Source: CAYPLH01 sp964411505 | Lineage (GTDB): Bacteria; Bacillota; Clostridia; CAYPLH01; DUMO01 | NCBI GenBank assembly: GCA_964411505.1 | Contig: CAYPLH010000103.1 | Coordinates: forward strand, 1 to 7,539 | Length of the DNA: 7,539 nt | Direction: 5' to 3' | In this document: positions 1 through 6,880 of the stretch, piece after piece | Layout of the letters: each line of letters begins with the position of its first letter | How positions within the stretch are numbered: the stretch's first letter is position 1 | Notes under the pieces: model-generated | The model's input: only the letters and a program-made list of their open reading frames with translations | Told to the model about the DNA's origin: nothing | Database searches by the model: none | Program-made: the position numbers and the translations under genes

Positions 1-1
1 A

Positions 2-2350
2 AGCGGTGGCGGTGGTGGACAAATTGTTCCACTTAACCGCCATTCTAGTCAAGAGTGGGGAGCGTATAACTCAGGAACTCTCTCGGGTTTTAATTTCAAT
101 AAAGCAGTTAATACAAGTGAATTAAGAGTGACGAGAGCACCTTTGATTCACTTTTTTAAATTAAATACTGGTACACAAATGACAGAACAATCAAGTATTG
201 AATATAACTTTTCTAATTATGGTGTCTATGATAAAAAAGCAACGACATATTTATATTTAAACAATAATTTCGGTGCTACGGCTGGTTTTGGGTTAGTTAA
301 CGCAAAGGCTAACACATCAGAATATGAGATAAGAACAACTGGCAGCATGACGTGGAACGATTTGCCAGCAGGGGTAAGGCAACGGATTTTAAATAATGAA
401 AATGGAAACAACCAAAATACGCTGCACTTGATTACGACTGATGGGGTAGGCAGACAAACTAGACAGGACTTACATTTTACCTATCAGCCAAAAGACGTAG
501 TTGTAACAGTTAATGTTACGGCAACACCTGATAGGGTAGAGTTTAAAAATAGTGATATAAATGTAAAAGTTAAAGTAACGGGCGAAGTAATAGGATTGAC
601 TGCGGCAGATATTAGCCATTGGCAAATTCAAGGGAAAAAAGAAGATGATTCTTTTTATCGGTCTGAGATTAAAACAGGTGGGACAAGTAATTTTGCTGAA
701 TTTACCTTAATAATACCAAAGTCTAAGTTAGATAGTGTAGAGCAATATATACAAAAATTCTTAGGACAAGTTACTGTATTCACTAAGGCTAGTAAGAGTT
801 ATTCATCAAGCATAGGAACAGCAGAAACGGTTGTATATAAAAACACACCGCCGCCGTTACCACCACCGCCAGTGCCTGATAAGAAGCCACCTAATGCTTA
901 TATCAATAATATTAGAGGATCTAGTAGTAACCCAGAAAAATTCCTTGAAAATGATGTAAATATTATTTGGGAATATGGTAGCAACGAAGAATTGGAGCCA
1001 GAGGATTATAGGCTTGAGGTGCGTGATGCTGAAACCGATCAGAGGATTTATCGTTTCATGGCAAGTGATACAGGTGAGCCACAAGAACCGTTAAATTTAG
1101 TGCCTGGTTCAAGATATAAACGAAATGGCTTTCTAACAGACTTATATCAAAACCTTGCTAAAGATTTAGAGACTGGTAAAACCTATTACACATGGGTAAG
1201 AGCTTATGATGGATTTAACTGGTCCAGCTCAAGCAATAGCGAATATTTTATGATAGTAGAAAAACCAAAAGCGGATTTTATGTTTGCAGAAGATGAATTA
1301 TATGTAGGCGATTCAATCGAAGCAATAAACACAAGTACGCATCCATCTGACAGACCTATGACTGCTGAATGGGAATTTAAAGAGTTATTAAGCGGTAAAA
1401 AACAAACATTTGATGATTGGGATGCGACTTTGGATAATAGCGTTTTTGGTATCTATGAAGTTACATTAACAATAACCGATGATTTAGGGGTTTCAGACAC
1501 TATTTCAAAGTCAATTAGTATACTTGATCCAAAACCTAAAGCAGTACTTAATATCAGTGGAACAGCAAAGGAAAACAGACGAATTATCTTAGACGGCACG
1601 AGCTCTACTTCACCTGAACGATTCCCGATAGATATTTCAAAAACAATAATTACGATTACTTCAGAAACAGGGGAACAGACAAGCATAAGACCTGATTCAG
1701 AAATAACAGGAGAGCTTTATATAGAAGCTTTAATAAAGAAAGCAGGAGCATATAAAGTCGAGTTGACAGTAGAAAACGAAAGAGGTTCAAGTACTACTGT
1801 AAAAAATATTGTTATTCGTCCTGATTCAAAACCAGTAGCAAGTTATTCTACTACTCCAGTAGAATATAGGGAAGTAGATAAAAATGGCATGAAATATGCA
1901 GAAATAGAACTAACTAGTGGAAGCTTTTCACCTGATTTAGATTTAATAGCTAGTCAAAGATGGACAGTGGTATGGAATCATACTAATGCTAAAACAGCAG
2001 AAAATATGCCTGACTTTAGCAGCAGTCCTGTGATGTGGCAGTTTACTACTGAAGATATCATTGCTAATGGTGGTGAATTAAGTACTACTGTTAACTACAC
2101 AGTTGCAGGAAATACTTTTGCAGTAGAATTGTTTGCTAGTTATACAACACCAGTAGTTTACTTCTATACACCGCTTGTTGGATACTATTTAGTAGATTTA
2201 GAAGTCATAGAAGAGTTTGGACAGCCTACGATATATGAATTTGTGACAGCGGACGATAGAAGAAGAAATAATACAAGCGATTTACCTGCAAATAGTAAAA
2301 CTATTCGTGTGGACAACAGAGCACCAACCGTTGAATGGAAAAATGAATAA
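2..2350 (+). CDS. Large modular PKD/Ig-domain extracellular protein, 3' part (5' end outside window)
   Basis: The frame is open from the left edge, so the GTG at 128 is only an internal codon; 782 residues are visible and any signal peptide lies outside. In order: a Gly-rich hinge (about residues 1-6), a beta-rich segment, an Ig-like segment (about 165-275, TVNVTATPDRVEFKNSDINV), a Pro-rich linker (about 282-297), an Fn3-like segment ending TYYTWVRAYDGFNW (to about 418), a PKD-like domain (about 420-509, YEVTLTITDDLG near its end), a second (about 510-607, YKVELTVENERG) and a third segment starting KPVASYSTTP. PKD and Fn3 domains are typical spacers or adhesion modules of secreted or wall-associated proteins, so an extracellular place is likely. 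No LPxTG motif or C-terminal membrane helix is seen. The end, VDNRAPTVEWKNE, resembles the opening strand of a further domain, so the protein may be shortened. Precise function is unknown; a strong terminator follows. Confidence 0.8.
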   Translation, partial: SGGGGGQIVPLNRHSSQEWGAYNSGTLSGFNFNKAVNTSELRVTRAPLIHFFKLNTGTQMTEQSSIEYNFSNYGVYDKKATTYLYLNNNFGATAGFGLVNAKANTSEYEIRTTGSMTWNDLPAGVRQRILNNENGNNQNTLHLITTDGVGRQTRQDLHFTYQPKDVVVTVNVTATPDRVEFKNSDINVKVKVTGEVIGLTAADISHWQIQGKKEDDSFYRSEIKTGGTSNFAEFTLIIPKSKLDSVEQYIQKFLGQVTVFTKASKSYSSSIGTAETVVYKNTPPPLPPPPVPDKKPPNAYINNIRGSSSNPEKFLENDVNIIWEYGSNEELEPEDYRLEVRDAETDQRIYRFMASDTGEPQEPLNLVPGSRYKRNGFLTDLYQNLAKDLETGKTYYTWVRAYDGFNWSSSSNSEYFMIVEKPKADFMFAEDELYVGDSIEAINTSTHPSDRPMTAEWEFKELLSGKKQTFDDWDATLDNSVFGIYEVTLTITDDLGVSDTISKSISILDPKPKAVLNISGTAKENRRIILDGTSSTSPERFPIDISKTIITITSETGEQTSIRPDSEITGELYIEALIKKAGAYKVELTVENERGSSTTVKNIVIRPDSKPVASYSTTPVEYREVDKNGMKYAEIELTSGSFSPDLDLIASQRWTVVWNHTNAKTAENMPDFSSSPVMWQFTTEDIIANGGELSTTVNYTVAGNTFAVELFASYTTPVVYFYTPLVGYYLVDLEVIEEFGQPTIYEFVTADDRRRNNTSDLPANSKTIRVDNRAPTVEWKNE

Positions 2351-2368
2351 TACAAGAATTATTAAATT

Positions 2369-2404
2369 AGACCTCCATTTTATATTGTGGGAGGTCTTTT
2401 TTTT
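2369..2404 (+). terminator. Rho-independent terminator of the PKD-protein gene
   Basis: AGACCTCC (2369-2376) pairs perfectly with GGAGGTCT (2390-2397) across a 13-nt loop and runs into eight T residues (2397-2404). It starts 18 bp after the stop codon of the PKD-protein gene and should separate that gene from the recombinase region. Confidence 0.9.
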
Positions 2405-2547
2405 GTTTTAGAAATTTTCCATACTCAACAGGTGAATTGGGGTCCGTATTGATTGTTTAGTGATGTGTTTATGATGTTGTATAGGAGAAGGATTTTAAAA
2501 TCAATTAGAGAATGAATAATAGGGATATAATTATATAATGATTTGGG

Positions 2548-2575
2548 ATTGCGTATAATTTGCATTATGTGTAAT
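2548..2575 (+). other. Candidate 28-bp dif-like tyrosine-recombinase site (11-6-11)
   Basis: ATTGCGTATAA (2548-2558), a 6-bp centre TTTGCA (2559-2564) and TTATGTGTAAT (2565-2575) form an imperfect inverted repeat. The right arm matches the reverse complement of the left arm at 8 of 11 positions and the three differences are transitions. The 11-6-11 plan is that of Xer/dif core sites, and the right arm resembles the XerD-side half of Bacillus dif (TTATGTAAACT, from memory). It lies about 95 bp upstream of a XerC/D-like recombinase gene. Its role in recombination is inferred. Confidence 0.5.
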
Positions 2576-2657
2576 CAGTACTAGTCTTTTACCAATAAAT
2601 GTTTACATTATTGCGTATAATGTGGTAGGCTATACCTAAAATAGTATTGCGTATAAT
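2548..2657 (+). repeat. Three direct copies of a 12-bp repeat upstream of the recombinase
   Basis: The 12-mer ATTGCGTATAAT occurs exactly at 2548-2559, 2610-2621 and 2646-2657. The second and third copies belong to a longer 21-bp match (2609-2629 and 2645-2665, 19 of 21 identical, 36 bp apart) that reaches into the ribosome binding site. The first copy forms the left arm of the dif-like site. They are probable binding sites for the recombinase or a regulator. The TATAAT inside each copy lacks a properly spaced -35 box, so three promoters are unlikely. Confidence 0.7.
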
Positions 2658-2659
2658 GT

Positions 2660-2668
2660 AGGAGGTGA
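2660..2668 (+). promoter_or_regulatory. Strong ribosome binding site that sets the recombinase start
   Basis: AGGAGGTGA is a near-perfect Shine-Dalgarno sequence. It lies 4 nt before ATT 2670 and 10 nt before ATA 2676 when counted from AGGAGG, but 46 nt before the first ATG of the frame at 2712. It therefore argues for a start upstream of that ATG. It directly abuts the third 12-bp repeat, so a protein bound there could also affect expression. Confidence 0.7.
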
Positions 2669-2669
2669 C

Positions 2670-3545
2670 ATTGTAATAGATAAGTTTAATAAGTATTTAG
2701 TAGAAGAAAGAATGTTATCTAAAAATACTATTGAAAGCTATCTAGCTGATATTAAATCTTTTATAAAATGGTTTGAAGAAAATAATGGTCAATTCCAGCC
2801 AGAAAAAGTTATTCCTTTCGATATAAAAAAATTCATAGATCAATACAACTTAAAGCCATCAACTAAAAACAGGCGCATAGCATCCATAAGTGCACTGTTT
2901 GATTTTTTTATAAGTAAAAGAATTGTACTTATGAATCCAGTATCATCGGTCCGTAATATTAAAATATCTAAAATTAATTTGGACAAACAGTGGTTATCTA
3001 TTCGAGAACAAAATCAACTCTTGTATGAGATTGAAAAAGAAAAAAACGAGTTTTTAAGATTAAGAGATATGGCGATGATTCGTACAATGTTGAATTGTGG
3101 TCTAAGATTAAGTGAAGTCAGGCATCTAAAAATTCAAGATGTAGATTTAATAGCTGGAACTATTACCATTCGTCATGGAAAAGGCGAAAAATATAGAGTG
3201 CAAACGATTGCTACAGAAAAGAAATACACTTTTCATGCAATGTCTGAGTGGAATCAACTAAGACCTAATGTTGATTCAAGTTACTTATTCGTTTCTTTAA
3301 GAGGGAAACAAATGTCAGATAGGGTAATTCAAACAACAGTTCAAAAATATGCTAATAGAGCTGGATTAGGAAATGTTTCACCACATCAACTGAGGCATAG
3401 CTGTGGTAAAAACTTAATAAACGCTGGATATCCGATTGAGTTTGTAGCTGAAATGTTGGGACATGAGTCGATTGAAACGACAAGAAGATATATCACTCCA
3501 GCAAAAAATGAGATAGAAAAGGCTGCGAGTGAGATTGAGCAATAA
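2670..3545 (+). CDS. XerC/D-like tyrosine recombinase
   Basis: Cuts and rejoins DNA at short core sites through a tyrosine nucleophile. Counting from ATG 2712, the N-terminal SAM-like core-binding domain covers about 1-85. The catalytic domain holds the complete set: R132 (GLRLSEV), K157 (HGKGEK), H225 and R228 (SPHQLRHS), H251 (LGHES) and nucleophile Y260 (TTRRYITP). There is no AP2-like arm-binding domain, so it fits the simple Xer group, about 290 residues. I place the start at ATT 2670 (ATA 2676 is equally possible): the strong ribosome binding site is just upstream, and the added residues IDKFNKYLVEERMLS match the usual first helix of Xer proteins. From the in-frame stop at 2637 to 2712 there is no ATG, GTG or TTG. 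The R-M genes follow 41 bp later with no terminator, so cotranscription is likely. It may move the R-M cassette or act at the dif-like site; housekeeping XerC/D is less likely given the context. Confidence 0.85.
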   Translation: MVIDKFNKYLVEERMLSKNTIESYLADIKSFIKWFEENNGQFQPEKVIPFDIKKFIDQYNLKPSTKNRRIASISALFDFFISKRIVLMNPVSSVRNIKISKINLDKQWLSIREQNQLLYEIEKEKNEFLRLRDMAMIRTMLNCGLRLSEVRHLKIQDVDLIAGTITIRHGKGEKYRVQTIATEKKYTFHAMSEWNQLRPNVDSSYLFVSLRGKQMSDRVIQTTVQKYANRAGLGNVSPHQLRHSCGKNLINAGYPIEFVAEMLGHESIETTRRYITPAKNEIEKAASEIEQ

Positions 3546-3586
3546 TTCACAAAACACAAATATAGAACACAGGAGGTTGTGATTAA

Positions 3587-5623
3587 ATGGTAAAATCAAT
3601 AGAACCTAACATTGCAGATTTAGCGAACGGTTGGCTTAAATCTCATGAATTAAATTATAAATTAGAACAGGAATCTCTAAATGCTGAAATAGACAAAGCG
3701 CTAGATGACTACTTTACCAAAAATGGTGGTTCAGGTGCAAATCGTCCGGATGCAAAACTGCTATTACAAGACAAAAATTTAGATTTTTATCCCATACTTT
3801 TTGAATATAAGGGCTATAAAAATAAACTTGTAAAACTTGATGATAATGGAAAAGTTGAAAATAGAACTAGTAAAAATGAGCCGCATTTTAAAAACATAAA
3901 TTCTTTTGCTGTAAACGGAGCAGTGCATTATGCAAATGCTTTGCTTCACCATACTAGTTATACAGATATTATTGCCATAGGTATGACGGGTCACAGAGAT
4001 GAAGCTGGAAAAATCCAGCACGAGATAGGAGTTTATTATGTTTCAAAGAGTAATTTGGGTGTAGGGCAAAAAGTTGGAGATTATTCAGATTTTTCTTTTT
4101 TAGCACCTAAAAATTTTGACGCGTTCATAGAAAAGATAAAAACTTTGCATTTATCGCAAGAAGAAATTGACAAGTTAAAAGAGCAACGTGAAAAAGAGAT
4201 TGATGCAAGTTTAGTAAAACTCAATAACGATATATATCAAAACGAAAAAGGTTTAGGAGAAAATGACCGTGTTTACTTAGTTGCTGCATCTATCATTGCA
4301 ACAATTGGAATACCTGGGAAAGTTACACCACTCGAAAAATCTGATCTAAAATCTTCTACTGAAAAAGGAAATACAGACGGTGAAATATTAGTAAGAAAAA
4401 TAAAAGCATTTTTAGGTGAAAAAAATTTACCAGATGAAAAGAAAGATTTAATCATCAGAACATTATCTAACACACTTTTAACCGACAACATAAATAAAGT
4501 GAAAAACGGTGAAAGTCAACTGAAAAGGGTATTTACTAAAATTGTAGACGATTTAGGGATATATTATAAAATAGGGTTAACAACTGACTTCACAGGAAAG
4601 CTTTTCAATGAAATGTATGGATGGCTCGGTTTTACGCAAGACAAAATTAACGATGTAGTTCTTACCCCATCTTATGTTGCTACTCTTTTGGTGAAGCTAG
4701 CTCGGGTAAATAAAGATTCTTATGTGTGGGATTTTGCCACAGGATCTGCCGGATTATTAGTTGCAGCCATGCATGAAATGCTCAATGACGCCAAAAACAC
4801 AATTACTTCGCCTGATGAGCTTGTTAAAAAAGAAGTCGAAATAAAAGCTGAACAACTACTAGGTTTAGAGTTACTTTCAAGCGTATATATGCTTGCAATT
4901 CTTAATATGATTTTGATGGGTGATGGAAGTTCAAACATCATAAACAAAAATTCTTTGACAGACTTTGACGGCAAATACGGTTTTGGTAAAACAGACGACA
5001 AATTCCCGGCAGATGCTTTTGTTCTAAACCCACCATATTCCGCCAAAGGCAATGGAATGAACTTTGTTGAAAAGGCACTTGGTATGATGAATAAAGGCTA
5101 TGCCGCTATTCTTATCCAAAACTCAGCAGGCTCAGGAAGAGCCAAAGAATACAATAAAAAAGTACTAGAAAAACACACACTTTTAGCAAGTATAAAAATG
5201 CCAATTGATTTGTTTATTGGGAAATCGAGCGTGCAAACCAATATATATGTTTTTAAAGTAAACGAAAGACACCACAAAGATGAAATGGTGAAATTTATCG
5301 ATTTTTCTAATGATGGTTACACTCGAACCAACCGCAAAAAAGCTAGTAATAATCTAAAAGATACAGACCGTGCCAAAGAGCGATATGAAGAGTTGGTAAA
5401 CTTGGTGCGTTTTGGGAAAAACAAGCTTAATATTTTTACTGATAAAGAATATTATGAAGATACTATAGATCCCGAAAACGGTGCCGACTGGAACAAAAAT
5501 GCGCCTATAGAAACTAAGCCTACTTTACAAGATTTTCAAAAAACTGTTAGTAATTACTTGGCTTGGGAAGTTTCTAATATTTTAAAACAGCAATGCAAAG
5601 AGGGCGAAAGCCTGGGAAAATAA
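3587..5623 (+). CDS. BcgI-like type IIB restriction-modification A subunit (nuclease + N6-adenine methyltransferase)
   Basis: A 678-residue bifunctional enzyme predicted both to cut and to methylate DNA when complexed with the specificity subunit. Residues 1-150 look like a PD-(D/E)XK nuclease: P54-D55 in NRPDAKLLL, then E73-Y-K75 in PILFEYKGYKNK, with a following helix and strand (HYANALLHH, DIIAIGMTG). A charged, probably coiled segment follows (about 181-215). The gamma-class adenine methyltransferase core has TPSYVATLLVKLA (360-372), SAM-binding DFATGSAG (382-389) and catalytic NPPY (481-484). Nuclease-methylase fusion plus a separate two-TRD protein is the BcgI plan, and the length fits (BcgI A is about 640 residues). 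A plain type I HsdM is shorter and lacks the nuclease, and no hsdR is present. ATG 3587 has AGGAGG 10 nt upstream. The partner gene overlaps the 3' end by 31 bp. All key residues seem present, so it is probably active. Confidence 0.85.
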   Translation: MVKSIEPNIADLANGWLKSHELNYKLEQESLNAEIDKALDDYFTKNGGSGANRPDAKLLLQDKNLDFYPILFEYKGYKNKLVKLDDNGKVENRTSKNEPHFKNINSFAVNGAVHYANALLHHTSYTDIIAIGMTGHRDEAGKIQHEIGVYYVSKSNLGVGQKVGDYSDFSFLAPKNFDAFIEKIKTLHLSQEEIDKLKEQREKEIDASLVKLNNDIYQNEKGLGENDRVYLVAASIIATIGIPGKVTPLEKSDLKSSTEKGNTDGEILVRKIKAFLGEKNLPDEKKDLIIRTLSNTLLTDNINKVKNGESQLKRVFTKIVDDLGIYYKIGLTTDFTGKLFNEMYGWLGFTQDKINDVVLTPSYVATLLVKLARVNKDSYVWDFATGSAGLLVAAMHEMLNDAKNTITSPDELVKKEVEIKAEQLLGLELLSSVYMLAILNMILMGDGSSNIINKNSLTDFDGKYGFGKTDDKFPADAFVLNPPYSAKGNGMNFVEKALGMMNKGYAAILIQNSAGSGRAKEYNKKVLEKHTLLASIKMPIDLFIGKSSVQTNIYVFKVNERHHKDEMVKFIDFSNDGYTRTNRKKASNNLKDTDRAKERYEELVNLVRFGKNKLNIFTDKEYYEDTIDPENGADWNKNAPIETKPTLQDFQKTVSNYLAWEVSNILKQQCKEGESLGK

Positions 5624-6690
5624 ATGCCTCACTTAACAAAAAATTGGAGGAAGTTAAGTGGGGCGAGTTTAAGCTAGACGATTTATTTAATGTGTTGCCT
5701 GTAAGAAATAAGTTGAGCAAGCTGGATTTATCAGACAGTGGAAATGTTCCTGTTTATTCATCTGATACAACAAACAATGGGATAATAGGTTTTACAAGCA
5801 AAGAGGCTGATTATAAAGTATCCAATGATACGCCAATATATTTTATATTTGGAGATCATACTAAATCTATGAATATTGCAACATCTAATTTTTGCGTAAT
5901 GGACAACGTTAAAATTTTAATTCCTTTTACTCACAGTTTACCAGCAATCCTTTTTATAAGTGCTGTGTGGGGAAAAACCATCCCTAATCTCGGGTATGCT
6001 AGGCATTGGTCAAAAGCTAAAGAAAGTGTTTTAATGCTCCCCACATCTGATGGAGTCAATCCATACTATGAATTTATGGAAACTTTTATATCAGAGCTGA
6101 GGGCTGATCGCATAACAGAGCTAGAGACATATTTAATAGCAACAGGGCTAAAAGATTATACTTTAACGGCTGAAGAACAGCAGGTGTTAGTAGATTTTGA
6201 GAATGTGAGTTGGGAAGGTTTTAATTTAGAAAAATTGTTTGGAAAATCTATTCGTGGTAAACGACTGAAAAGTGCAGATAGAATTTCAGGGGATTTGCCA
6301 TTTGTAACAGCTGGTGAAAAAGATGAAGGTGTTTCAGCATTTATTGGAAATGACGTTAATATATTCTCGGAAAATACAACGACCATTGATATGTTTGGTT
6401 CTGCAAAATACAGAAATTATAAATATGGAGCTGATGATCATATTGCAGTTGTCTGTACCGAGAATTTACCTAAATATGCATCAATATTTATAACAACTGC
6501 GATACATAAATCATCGCACACTGGAAAGTTTAATTATGGAAGAAATTTTTACGCAAAAGATGCAGATGAATTAAATATTTTACTCCCAACAAAAAGTAAA
6601 AAACCAAATTATAAAATGATGGAAATCTTTATTTCTGCTATTCATAAACTCGTTATAAAAGATGTTGTTTTGTTTGCCAGTAAAAAATAG
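5593..6690 (+). CDS. BcgI-like type IIB specificity (B) subunit, HsdS-like
   Basis: DNA-recognition partner of the upstream nuclease/methyltransferase, 365 residues (BcgI B is about 340). It is built from two similar halves: target-recognition domain 1 (about 21-150, opening VKWGEFKLDDLF, closing VLMLPTSDG), a conserved helical spacer (about 155-200, YYEFMETFISELRADRITEL), domain 2 (about 204-332, opening VSWEGFNLEKLF, closing NILLPTKS) and a second conserved helix (338-365, MMEIFISAIHKLVIKDVVL). The two recognition domains differ in sequence, which predicts an asymmetric two-part target. ATG 5593 lies inside the 3' end of the A-subunit gene and lacks a clear ribosome binding site, so translational coupling is likely. 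The C-terminus stops at ASKK just after an A6 run, where related proteins go on with a few more residues. No second or silent specificity gene is present in the window. Confidence 0.88.
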   Translation: MQRGRKPGKINASLNKKLEEVKWGEFKLDDLFNVLPVRNKLSKLDLSDSGNVPVYSSDTTNNGIIGFTSKEADYKVSNDTPIYFIFGDHTKSMNIATSNFCVMDNVKILIPFTHSLPAILFISAVWGKTIPNLGYARHWSKAKESVLMLPTSDGVNPYYEFMETFISELRADRITELETYLIATGLKDYTLTAEEQQVLVDFENVSWEGFNLEKLFGKSIRGKRLKSADRISGDLPFVTAGEKDEGVSAFIGNDVNIFSENTTTIDMFGSAKYRNYKYGADDHIAVVCTENLPKYASIFITTAIHKSSHTGKFNYGRNFYAKDADELNILLPTKSKKPNYKMMEIFISAIHKLVIKDVVLFASKK

Positions 6691-6870
6691 ATACTGTATT
6701 CAGATGATGCGGCACCTAAAATAATTATGGCGCTGGTTGCCCTACTTGCTACGGTTAAGTTTTTATTCGGTTTTAATAACAAAAAACCGGAGGAACCAGA
6801 AAAATCAGAAAAAAAGACTATAGATAGCAAAACATTAAGAGCCTCAATAAAGGCTTTTTTTGTTCCTTAA
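6691..6870 (+). pseudogene. Orphan reading frame with one predicted membrane helix, probable gene remnant
   Basis: Directly after the specificity-gene stop, the same frame stays open for 59 codons and reads like real protein: LYSDDAAPKII, a hydrophobic stretch MALVALLATVKFLFGF, then a charged tail KKPEEPEKSEKK. No start codon has a ribosome binding site; the only ATG (6727) would give 47 residues starting inside the hydrophobic stretch. The last codons run through a terminator hairpin. The pattern suggests the 3' end of a membrane-protein gene whose front was lost when neighbouring DNA arrived. A real, weakly translated small membrane protein is the alternative. I do not recognise the family. 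Confidence 0.35.
6837..6861 (+). terminator. Rho-independent terminator after the R-M genes
   Basis: AGCCT (6840-6844) pairs with AGGCT (6851-6855) across the 6-nt loop CAATAA and is followed by a seven-T run (6855-6861). Flanking A and T residues extend the stem weakly. It should end transcription of the recombinase/R-M unit before the SOS-type promoter. Confidence 0.75.
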
Positions 6871-6880
6871 ATTAATCATC

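Larger units (their letters stand above)
2405..2669. other. Non-coding region with palindromes, orphan ribosome binding site and repeats
   Basis: No convincing gene lies between the terminator and the recombinase. The stretch holds a strong Shine-Dalgarno-like AGGAGAAGG (2482-2490) with no usable start codon at normal distance, two perfect 12-bp palindromes (GATTTTAAAATC at 2491-2502 and ATATAATTATAT at 2525-2536), a dif-like site (2548-2575) and three ATTGCGTATAAT repeats. The only short frames (for example ATG 2512, 8 codons) look meaningless. No good sigma-A -35/-10 pair was found; the nearest is TTGATT (2449-2454) and TATGAT (2470-2475) with a short 15-bp spacer. Confidence 0.6.

Noticed and set aside
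2548..2657. Three tandem sigma-A promoters (TATAAT in each repeat)
   Set aside because: None has a recognisable -35 box at 16-18 bp, and the last TATAAT would start transcription on top of the ribosome binding site.
3543..3584. Possible hairpin (ATTCACAA with TTGTGATT) hiding the A-subunit ribosome binding site
   Set aside because: The stem has a mismatch and a loop of about 25 nt, too weak to claim control.
4878..4895. Inverted repeat CAAGC/GCTTG with an 8-nt loop
   Set aside because: It lies inside a well-conserved part of the methyltransferase gene, is short and has no T tract, so chance is the simplest reading.
5624..5674. ATG directly after the A-subunit stop (TAAATG) as the specificity-gene start
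   Set aside because: It is in a different frame from the specificity protein and reaches a stop after about 17 codons.
3587..6690. Incomplete type I R-M system (hsdM and hsdS with hsdR missing)
   Set aside because: The methylase gene carries its own N-terminal nuclease region with PD and EYK residues, so the pair is self-sufficient like BcgI and no hsdR is required.
6688..6870. Stop-codon readthrough giving a specificity protein with a membrane tail
   Set aside because: The frame is continuous past the TAG, but a membrane tail makes no sense for a DNA-binding subunit and relatives end near this point.
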